A stretch of DNA of 49,413 bases from Chryseobacterium sp. 39-10. GTDB lineage: Bacteria > Bacteroidota > Bacteroidia > Flavobacteriales > Weeksellaceae. The notes beneath the pieces were generated by a model, which was not told the DNA's origin, made no database searches, and saw only the letters and a program-made list of their open reading frames with translations. Numbering within the stretch: the first letter of the stretch is position 1; every line of letters starts with the position of its first letter. Shown in pieces: positions 42,915 through 49,413 of the stretch. Where the stretch lies: NCBI GenBank assembly GCA_001898255.1, contig MKTK01000015.1, forward strand, positions 122,149-171,561, given 5' to 3'. The position numbers and the translations under genes are program-made.

Positions 42915-43823
42915 ATGAAACTCCCGGAAATTCATATTCCCATCATAGAAATTCCTGCCGGAGGGAAAGTGCGGCTTTTCATGAAAAGAGAAGATCTCGT
43001 TCATCCGGAAATCTCAGGTAACAAATACTGGAAGCTCTTCTATAATATCAACCATTATCTGGATAGCCAACCCCAAGAACCACTCATTATAACGTTCGGA
43101 GGCGCCTACTCCAATCATATTTCAGCAGTGGCGGCATTAGGAAAAAACTTGGGCATCCGTACATTGGGAATTATTCGTGGTGATGAACTTTCGGATCGCT
43201 GGATGTACAACCCTACTTTGCATTTTGCCCATTGCTGCGGGATGGATTTTCGGTTCGTTTCTCGCACCGCTTACCGAGATAAAACACCACTCACTTTGCA
43301 ATTGAAAAATGAATTTCCCAATGCTTTGGTGGTTCCCGAAGGAGGCACCAATCTGCTTGCGGTAGAGGGCGTTCGACACATGCTGAATGAGGAAACAAAA
43401 TCTTTTGATTATCTTTGCACCGCAGTAGGTACAGGCGGAACGGTTGCTGGGATTTCTAAATTTTCTAATGAGAATCAGAAAGTGATGGGCTTTAAAGTAG
43501 TTGATGATCAGTCTGTTGAAAAAAGGGTGTCTCAACTTTCGCCAATTCGAAAGGTGGAATTCATGGAGGCACATTTTGGTGGCTACGGCAAAATAACTGA
43601 CGAGAATGTGCGTTTTATCAATGGTTTTTCAGAATCATTTGGTATCCCGTTGGATCCGGTTTATACTGGGAAAATGATGCAGAAGATTTTTGAACTGATT
43701 GATCAAGGTTTTTTCCCTGAGAACAGTAGGATTCTCGCCTTTCATACTGGTGGTTTACAAGGAATTGATGGAGCCAACACATTGCTGGCGAAGCAGCACA
43801 GGACGTTGATTGAAAAAATATAG
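42915..43823 (+). CDS. D-cysteine desulfhydrase / ACC deaminase-like PLP enzyme
   Basis: A 302-residue fold-type II PLP enzyme of the 1-aminocyclopropane-1-carboxylate deaminase / D-cysteine desulfhydrase group. The PLP lysine is K37 in HPEISGNKYWKL; the phosphate-binding GTGGTVAG loop and the FGGAYSNHISA segment are typical. Substrate is uncertain: most bacterial relatives act on D-cysteine. ATG 42915 is preferred as it matches the family N-terminus and follows a TTTACCCC sequence; an ATG at 42870 would add 15 residues and a TTG at 42864 two more. Confidence 0.85.
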   Translation: MKLPEIHIPIIEIPAGGKVRLFMKREDLVHPEISGNKYWKLFYNINHYLDSQPQEPLIITFGGAYSNHISAVAALGKNLGIRTLGIIRGDELSDRWMYNPTLHFAHCCGMDFRFVSRTAYRDKTPLTLQLKNEFPNALVVPEGGTNLLAVEGVRHMLNEETKSFDYLCTAVGTGGTVAGISKFSNENQKVMGFKVVDDQSVEKRVSQLSPIRKVEFMEAHFGGYGKITDENVRFINGFSESFGIPLDPVYTGKMMQKIFELIDQGFFPENSRILAFHTGGLQGIDGANTLLAKQHRTLIEKI

Positions 43824-43868
43824 ATTCGTTTTCTAACACTTGACGAATCATTAAATAACAGAACTGGG

Positions 43869-43876
43869 TATTTTTG
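43869..43876 (+). promoter_or_regulatory. Predicted -7 box for the glucosaminidase gene
   Basis: TATTTTTG, exact, 39 bases before the ATG at 43916. The longer reading frame from a TTG at 43874 would overlap this box, which supports the shorter start. Confidence 0.5.
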
Positions 43877-43915
43877 ACAAAAGGTTTCACCGAACGCAAA
43901 AACCCACTTGTTTTT

Positions 43916-44965
43916 ATGAAAAAAGTAGTTTTTATTAGTACCATGCTCGTCATCTCTCTATTCAAGGCACAGTCTTGGAAAAACGAAGACCAGTATGTTC
44001 AAAGGTTCGCGCCTTATGCCGTAGAGGAAATGGAGAAATACAAAATACCCGCTTCCATTACCTTAGCGCAGGGCCTGTTGGAAACCGGCGGCGGACAAAG
44101 CCGACTTGCCGTGCAAGGCAATAATCATTTCGGGATTAAATGCAAGGAAGACTGGACGGGTAAAACCATGACCCACACCGATGATGCACCCAACGAGTGT
44201 TTCCGGGTTTACGATGATCCGCGGGGTTCGTACGAAGATCATTCTAAATTTTTGGCGTATCGTAAATTTTATGTCAACCTGTTTTCGCTCGATATTAAAG
44301 ATTATAAATCTTGGGCGCATGGTTTAAAAAAAGCAGGTTATGCCACCAATCCTCGATATGCGTATATCCTTATCGATAAAATTGAGAAATTGAAATTGTA
44401 CGAGTTTGATAACACCAGTTCCAAAGAGGTGCTTTTCACTATTCTGAAACTGTATCCGGATCTCCGCAACGACAAAATTTTCATGGCGAAACTGGAACAG
44501 GATTCTTCACCAAAAGTGCCGGAAACTATTACCGTACCTTACCAGCAAACTTCCTACGCGCAGCAGCAAAAAACGGTGGAGAAAATCCTGACTAAGCAAG
44601 AGTTGCTTAATTCTATCCTTATTAAAAGTCATCCAAACGACCATTTGAAATTCATCATTGTTCCTGATGATTTGGATTTGTCGTCGCTTTCCGATAAGTT
44701 TGGCATCAGCGAAAGTCGGCTCCAAAAATGGAACGAATTGGATGGTGACCAGTTGAAAAAAAATGATATTATTTTTCTGGAAGCGAAATCTTCTTCAGGA
44801 AATGTCCCTACCTATAAAGCGCAAGTCGGTGAATCGATGCACGATATTGCCCAAAAGTTTGGCATTAAACTGAAAAAACTATATGCTAAAAACAGAATGG
44901 ATGATGGTCAGCAGCCACAACCAGGCCAGTTGATTTATTTGCAGCAAAGAAAACCCAGAAGTTGA
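43916..44965 (+). CDS. Secreted glucosaminidase with LysM-type repeats
   Basis: A 349-residue peptidoglycan hydrolase. Signal MKKVVFISTMLVISLFKAQ. A family-73-type N-acetylglucosaminidase domain follows (QGLLETGGGQSRLA with the catalytic Glu, NNHFGIKCKEDWTG, YDDPRGSYEDHSKFL, ATNPRYAYILIDKIEKLKL). After a Gln-rich linker there are two LysM-like segments, the last (KAQVGESMHDIAQKFGI, then LKKLYAKNRMDDG) being clearest. It probably trims cell wall during growth or division. hemL begins 89 bases downstream. Confidence 0.92.
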   Translation: MKKVVFISTMLVISLFKAQSWKNEDQYVQRFAPYAVEEMEKYKIPASITLAQGLLETGGGQSRLAVQGNNHFGIKCKEDWTGKTMTHTDDAPNECFRVYDDPRGSYEDHSKFLAYRKFYVNLFSLDIKDYKSWAHGLKKAGYATNPRYAYILIDKIEKLKLYEFDNTSSKEVLFTILKLYPDLRNDKIFMAKLEQDSSPKVPETITVPYQQTSYAQQQKTVEKILTKQELLNSILIKSHPNDHLKFIIVPDDLDLSSLSDKFGISESRLQKWNELDGDQLKKNDIIFLEAKSSSGNVPTYKAQVGESMHDIAQKFGIKLKKLYAKNRMDDGQQPQPGQLIYLQQRKPRS

Positions 44966-45054
44966 TCTTGTTTTTTGCAATACAGCTGATGTCCTTCCGG
45001 ATCATCTTTAAATAACCGGTTAACACTTTATATTCAAAAAATAAAAAAACAGCA

Positions 45055-46338
45055 ATGTTATATCAAAGAAGTTCGGCTTTGTTCGATGAGGCCCAAAAAT
45101 ACATTCCCGGCGGTGTTAATTCACCGGTTCGTGCTTTTAAATCTGTGGGCGGCGTGCCTGTTTTTATGAAGTCTGCAAAAGGGGCTTACCTCACCGATGT
45201 TGATGATAATGTGTACATCGATTATATCAATTCGTGGGGACCTGCCATTTTGGGGCACACTCATCCTGAGGTTTTAGAAGCAATTCAAAAGCAGGCAGAA
45301 AGCGGATTTTCATTTGGTACACCCACCGAACTGGAAACTGAAATTGCGAAACTGATTGTGGAACATGTTCCGAATGTGGATCAGGTAAGAATGGTTTCTT
45401 CGGGGACGGAAGCGTGCATGAGCGCGATTCGGTTGGCACGTGGATATACAGGACGCGACAAGTTCATTAAGTTTGAAGGTTGTTATCATGGCCATTCCGA
45501 TTCTTTCCTCATCAAAGCGGGAAGTGGTGCGGCAACTTTCGGCAACCCGAGCTCACCCGGCGTTACGGCCGGAACAGCGAAAGATACTTTGCTCGCAAGA
45601 TACAATGATATTGAGCAGGTTGAAGATCTCTTTACACATAATGATGGACAAATTGCTGCCGTTATCGTAGAACCTGTTGCGGGAAATATGGGCTGTGTTT
45701 TACCGGAGAATAATTTCCTTCAAAAACTGCGAGCACTTTGTGATAAGCATGGCGCAGTTCTTATTCTTGATGAGGTGATGACTGGTTTTCGTTTGGCTTT
45801 TGGCGGCGCCCAGGAGTTGTTCAATGTGAAGGCCGATTTGGTAACTTATGGCAAAGTGATTGGTGGTGGTTTGCCGGTGGGTGCTTTTGGTGGCAGAAAA
45901 GAAATTATGAATTGCCTTGCACCTCGTGGCGCAGTTTATCAGGCAGGAACGCTTAGCGGCAATCCGTTGGCGATGCGTGCCGGCTTATCGACTTTGGAGC
46001 TGATTCGGAAAGACCCCAACTTTTATCAGAATATCAATAAAACTACAGAAACCCTGGATTTTGAAATTGCTAAAATCCTTAACGAGAAAAATATAGAGCA
46101 TCGCATTAACCGAAAAGGTTCTATGATGAGTATCTTTTTCCACACCAATTCTGTTTCCAATTTTGATGAAGCAGCGATGGCTAACCATTCCTTGTTCAAC
46201 AACTTCTTCCATCAATTATTAGAAAAAGGTATTTATTTACCACCAAGTGGCTTCGAAACTTGGTTTATTTCTGATGCCATTAAAGACAAAGAAATTGACC
46301 AAACTTTGGAGGTGATTCGTCAATTCGAATATTCTTAA
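45055..46338 (+). CDS. hemL: Glutamate-1-semialdehyde 2,1-aminomutase
   Basis: Converts glutamate-1-semialdehyde to 5-aminolevulinate in the C5 heme pathway, using pyridoxamine/pyridoxal phosphate. The 427-residue product starts with the family pattern [20 protein letters not shown], and includes [33 protein letters not shown] and the PLP lysine K267 in [19 protein letters not shown]. Length is standard. It ends with a terminator. hemA is not nearby. Confidence 0.97.
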   Translation: MLYQRSSALFDEAQKYIPGGVNSPVRAFKSVGGVPVFMKSAKGAYLTDVDDNVYIDYINSWGPAILGHTHPEVLEAIQKQAESGFSFGTPTELETEIAKLIVEHVPNVDQVRMVSSGTEACMSAIRLARGYTGRDKFIKFEGCYHGHSDSFLIKAGSGAATFGNPSSPGVTAGTAKDTLLARYNDIEQVEDLFTHNDGQIAAVIVEPVAGNMGCVLPENNFLQKLRALCDKHGAVLILDEVMTGFRLAFGGAQELFNVKADLVTYGKVIGGGLPVGAFGGRKEIMNCLAPRGAVYQAGTLSGNPLAMRAGLSTLELIRKDPNFYQNINKTTETLDFEIAKILNEKNIEHRINRKGSMMSIFFHTNSVSNFDEAAMANHSLFNNFFHQLLEKGIYLPPSGFETWFISDAIKDKEIDQTLEVIRQFEYS

Positions 46339-46346
46339 CGTAAATG

Positions 46347-46385
46347 AAAAACGGCCACGCTCTCCTAAAGTGTTGCCGTTTTTTT
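46347..46385 (+). terminator. Rho-independent terminator after hemL
   Basis: Stem AAAAACGGC with GCCGTTTTT (9 bp), extended by CAC-GTG above a two-base bulge, followed by Ts. It may serve both hemL and the convergent peptidase, because the minus side also ends in Ts. Confidence 0.85.
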
Positions 46386-46400
46386 AACTGATATTCCAAA

Positions 46401-47783
46401 TTATTCTTTGATGAATTTTTTGGTTAAGGTTTGTTCATCGGTCTGGATCACCATGACGTAATTGCCCTTGGCAAGGCCTGAGACATCCATCTTATCGGCC
46501 GTCCTGTTTTTTTCGCTCACCATTTTCCCAGAACTGTCGTATAAAGAAACACGCTTAATTTTGTGGACAGGAATTCCCTGGATAGTCAGCGTTTCTTTTG
46601 CAGGATTGGGATAAATCTCCACCTTCGAAGTTTCAATATTTTCACTGCTTAAGAGCCCGTACGTAAATTCATGAGTCACGGTTTTTCCCTGATAGGTGGC
46701 TCTAAATTTCCATGTTCCGGTCATGTTGAAATACGCGGATGTGAAAGTCCAATACCAATATGAAGCGGCATAAAATACATTGGCTGATGCGGTAGTGGTA
46801 TAAGCCACTGTGTTATTAGGTCTCACCAATTGAACCTGAACGGTAGTGGACGGCTGCTGATCGGCAAGATAAATGGCTGCAACAACCGAGTTGCCATTGC
46901 CAAAATCATTTTTAAGATTGGTGGTCTCTGTGGCGGGGCAGGTGTTAAAAACAGGCACTGCACTGTGGGTGAGAACCGCATTGATCTTGGGATCCTCATA
47001 AGGTTTTTGCTGCTGCCACCACGACTGATTTCCTGAAGGGAAATTATTGCAGGGTCCCTGATATGTTTCAACCAAATCAAAATTGGAATTGTACACCTCA
47101 AAATGCAAATGTGGACCCGTCGAGTTTCCGGAGCTTCCTACCACACCCAGGAATTCTCCTGCAGCCACAGCCGCTCCCACGGGTTTTGCGGTAAGCGAAT
47201 TTTTCTTCATGTGTCCGTACCATGCGATACTTCCATCGGCGTGCTGCACATAAACGGCATTCCAGTTTCCACCAGACATGGAGCAACTCATATCAAAATT
47301 TCCGTCGGATTTATAAACAATAACGCCATCAGCAGCGGCAATAACTTCTGCCTGATTATTCTGAAACTGATACCACCCAAATGGCCATGTAAAAATATCG
47401 ATACCGGCATGATTGTAGCCACCATCGGTGTCGTAAGTCCTTGTTCCGCAGTTCCAGTCTTTAATCTGATTTGGATAATTAGGATCATGATCCACATAAT
47501 TGCTGATGCTCCACACGTTTTCGTACGGTGCGCTGTCTGCCTTTTTTACCGGCCAAATAAACTTGGGAGCTGCAGCATGTGAAGATATTTTGAGTAAACC
47601 TTTTTGTTGAAGTGCTGCCTGGCTTTGCTTGAGCTGATGCATTATTTGGGCACGCTGTATAGGCGTCATGCATTCTACGTGATCGGGATTAAACTTGTAT
47701 TCGGCAAAGCCGGACTGAACTTCGTTTTGTGCAATTCCCGAAAATCCCCATAACATGAGGGAGGCGAAAAAGAGTTTTTTCAT
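46401..47783 (-). CDS. M23-family metallopeptidase with T9SS type A tail
   Basis: A 460-residue secreted zinc endopeptidase of the lysostaphin/LasA type. Signal MKKLFFASLMLWGFSGIAQ. The M23 domain spans about residues 110-245, with zinc ligands H125 and D129 (YNHAGIDIF) and H227, and catalytic H191 (WYGHM) and H225 (TGPHLHFEV). A beta-sandwich domain (about 280-375) precedes a type A sorting domain (KVEIYPNPAKETLTI, VSLYDSSGKMV, GLAKGNYVMVIQ, KKFIKE). Such enzymes cleave peptide bridges of cell walls; this one is exported and probably acts on other bacteria or host matrix. The zinc-binding set is complete. Confidence 0.93.
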   Translation of the reverse strand: MKKLFFASLMLWGFSGIAQNEVQSGFAEYKFNPDHVECMTPIQRAQIMHQLKQSQAALQQKGLLKISSHAAAPKFIWPVKKADSAPYENVWSISNYVDHDPNYPNQIKDWNCGTRTYDTDGGYNHAGIDIFTWPFGWYQFQNNQAEVIAAADGVIVYKSDGNFDMSCSMSGGNWNAVYVQHADGSIAWYGHMKKNSLTAKPVGAAVAAGEFLGVVGSSGNSTGPHLHFEVYNSNFDLVETYQGPCNNFPSGNQSWWQQQKPYEDPKINAVLTHSAVPVFNTCPATETTNLKNDFGNGNSVVAAIYLADQQPSTTVQVQLVRPNNTVAYTTTASANVFYAASYWYWTFTSAYFNMTGTWKFRATYQGKTVTHEFTYGLLSSENIETSKVEIYPNPAKETLTIQGIPVHKIKRVSLYDSSGKMVSEKNRTADKMDVSGLAKGNYVMVIQTDEQTLTKKFIKE

Positions 47784-47838
47784 GATAATTAGTTTTGGTT
47801 TTGGTAAAAGTACAAAAAATTAAATGACGAATTAAATA

Positions 47839-48885
47839 TCAGGGTTTTGCACGTTGATATTGCAATGGGAAGAAACACTCTTCTTTCTGTGCAAATGAAC
47901 TTTGTACCGCCAGATAGGGATTTCTTAGCATTTCCCGAGCTACAAAAATAAGATCTGCATCACCATTATTTAAAATGGCTTCTGCCTGTTCTGCAGTTTT
48001 AATAAGCCCCACTGCACCCGTTGGGATTTGTGCTTTTCTTTTAATTGATGCAGAGAGCGGAACTTGGTAGCCATCGAATATGCTTATTTTTGCGCCCTGA
48101 ATATTTCCGCCACTCGAAACGTCGATTAAATCAACGTTTTTTGTTGTTAGAATCTGAGCAAGTTGAGTGCTGTCTTCAATATCCCAACCGTTCTCGGCGT
48201 ATTCAGTACCCGATATTCGAACAAAAAGTGGGTGTTCTTCATCAAGAACTTCGTTGACAGCATCAACAATTTCGATAAGAAACCGAATCCTGTTTTCGAA
48301 ATTACCACCATATTCATCACTTCTTATGTTGGACAAAGGAGATAGAAATTGATGAATGAGGTAGCCGTGAGCGGCGTGAATTTCTATTACGTCAAAGCCG
48401 GCATCCAGCGCTTTTATCGCTGCTTCCCGAAAATGATTGACCAGCAATTTTATTTCATCTCCGGATAATTCATGAGGAATTCTTTCGCCTTCTGCATACG
48501 GGATGGGAGATGGCGCCACGGTTTCCCAACCTTCATTGATGGGGATTTGTCTGCCATTCCATGTCGATCCTTTTCTGCCTGCATGTGCTAGCTGAATTCC
48601 GATTTTACTTTCGGTATTGCTATGAACGAATTTTACAATTCTTGATAAAGCGTCGCGCTGTTCATCGTTCCAAATTCCCATGCAGTGATGGGTAATTCTA
48701 CCTTCGGGCACCACACCGGTTGCTTCCACCATAATTAATCCTGTGCCACCTTCGGCACGAGTGGTATAATGAACAAAGTGAAAATCGTTGGCCACGCCAT
48801 TTTCGCAAGAATACATGCACATGGGCGACATCACCCAGCGGTTTTTAAGTTCTAGATTTCTAAACTTAATAGTAGAGTAGAGCAT
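47839..48885 (-). CDS. NADH:flavin oxidoreductase, old yellow enzyme (YqjM-like)
   Basis: A 348-residue FMN-dependent ene-reductase. Landmarks of the YqjM/thermophilic-like class: SPMCMYSCENGVANDFH, HAGRKGSTW, EIHAAHGYLIHQFLSPL (substrate His pair), RSDEYGGNFENRIRF and the FMN phosphate-binding FVAREMLRNPYL near the C-terminus. Members reduce activated C=C bonds; the physiological substrate is not known. The ATG at 48885 gives the family-like start MLYSTIKFRNLELKNR; another ATG at 48897 would add four residues. Confidence 0.93.
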   Translation of the reverse strand: MLYSTIKFRNLELKNRWVMSPMCMYSCENGVANDFHFVHYTTRAEGGTGLIMVEATGVVPEGRITHHCMGIWNDEQRDALSRIVKFVHSNTESKIGIQLAHAGRKGSTWNGRQIPINEGWETVAPSPIPYAEGERIPHELSGDEIKLLVNHFREAAIKALDAGFDVIEIHAAHGYLIHQFLSPLSNIRSDEYGGNFENRIRFLIEIVDAVNEVLDEEHPLFVRISGTEYAENGWDIEDSTQLAQILTTKNVDLIDVSSGGNIQGAKISIFDGYQVPLSASIKRKAQIPTGAVGLIKTAEQAEAILNNGDADLIFVAREMLRNPYLAVQSSFAQKEECFFPLQYQRAKP

Positions 48886-49048
48886 AGTTTTACGCATAAA
48901 AAGTTGAAAAAAGTTTATTGCCCTTAAAGGTACTGAAATTGGAAATGTAGCGTTACGCGATTATTTGGGAAGCAAAATTAATCTCAAGTCATTAATCAAC
49001 AGTGGTAGAAGCTAATTTTTACCTATCTTTACTACCCGATTTTTTACA

Positions 49049-49413
49049 ATGGAAAAAGAATTTAAAATCACCTTTGAAGCCATCAGTAATTACGATGCAC
49101 TGGATGCGACTGAAAAAAAACTTTTTGATGCTGCCAGAAAAATCCGTGAAAGCGCCTATGCGGTATATTCTAATTTTACAGTAGGTTGCGCGTTGCTGTT
49201 GGAAAATGGCGAAATCGTTACCGGGAGTAATCAGGAAAACGCGGCGTATCCTTCAGGTTTATGCGCGGAAAGAACAACCATTTTCTGGACCTCGGCCAAC
49301 TTTCCGGGGGTTAAGATCAAGAAGCTTTTTGTGATTGGTGCCCCAAGGGAAGCTATTACCAGCTCGCCCATTCCGCCGTGTGGAGCTTGCCGACAGTCGA
49401 TTATGGAATATGA
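49049..49413 (+). CDS. cdd: Cytidine deaminase (3' end outside window)
   Basis: The first 121 residues of a cytidine deaminase are visible, open to the window edge. It deaminates cytidine and deoxycytidine to uridines in pyrimidine salvage. Motifs: zinc ligand and proton shuttle CAE (C72, E74 in GLCAERTT), and the second zinc pair PCGAC (C111, C114). The YAVYSNFTVGCALL segment is the family substrate-binding start. The start ATG 49049 is clear. The last 30-40 residues are missing. Confidence 0.95.
   Translation, partial: MEKEFKITFEAISNYDALDATEKKLFDAARKIRESAYAVYSNFTVGCALLLENGEIVTGSNQENAAYPSGLCAERTTIFWTSANFPGVKIKKLFVIGAPREAITSSPIPPCGACRQSIMEY

Overview
The window reads as chromosomal DNA from a Flavobacteriia bacterium, most likely the Chryseobacterium/Elizabethkingia/Kaistella group (Weeksellaceae). 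Evidence: four proteins with type IX secretion (T9SS) sorting ends, a gliding-motility-type CHU_C domain, a PafA-type phosphatase with the same active-site residues as the Elizabethkingia enzyme, a DUF6759-like secreted protein, AT-rich spacers, few Shine-Dalgarno sequences, and many copies of the Bacteroidetes -7 box TAnnTTTG, several with TTTG about 19-21 bases upstream. I see no transposase, phage gene or CRISPR array.

Layout. 1-1876: two secreted proteins on the minus strand, a 27-residue-repeat protein cut by the window edge and a degenerate formylglycine-enzyme-like protein. 2146-5026: recQ-fmt. 5031-7352: a large T9SS type B surface protein. 7453-9697: tsf, a DUF6759-like protein and a tRNA methyltransferase. 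9797-11834: ribE overlapping a NtrY-like sensor kinase. 11980-16015: pdxA, DUF177-rpmF and accB-accC. 16228-23833: rocD followed by a glycan cluster of six glycosyltransferases (one GT90) and a mannose-6-phosphate-isomerase-type cupin. 23990-27735: gltX, accA, ftsE and rpmH. 27884-33906: a T9SS protein, nrnA, a hydrolase, two lipoprotein-like genes, dtd, greA and a HIT protein. 33993-38829: clpX, a T9SS cargo with a Pro/Gly-rich membrane microprotein, and a TlpA-like thioredoxin. 38879-41232: tRNA-Met, a 21-bp tandem-repeat array and pafA. 41457-42800: a candidate small RNA/micro-ORF unit, a DUF4136 lipoprotein, a DUF5522 protein, a tiny HExxH membrane protein and a palindromic intergenic element. 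42915-49413: a D-cysteine desulfhydrase-like enzyme, a LysM glucosaminidase, hemL, an M23 peptidase with a T9SS tail, an old-yellow-enzyme oxidoreductase and the start of cdd.

How the genes connect. accA, accB and accC supply malonyl-CoA for fatty acid synthesis from two separate loci. tsf, rpmF, rpmH, fmt, gltX, dtd, greA and tRNA-Met serve translation and transcription. The glycan cluster probably builds part of a lipopolysaccharide or capsule. The glucosaminidase, M23 peptidase, PafA and T9SS cargo proteins act in the periplasm or outside the cell.

Most interesting non-coding signals: the promoter/15-codon ORF/terminator unit at 41457-41581, the 11-unit 21-bp repeat at 39229-39459, the imperfect palindrome at 42690-42800, and a TACCC-N6-GGGTA palindrome between two opposed promoter boxes near 2000-2050. 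None of these has been tested by search; all assignments come from reading the sequence and recalling family features.
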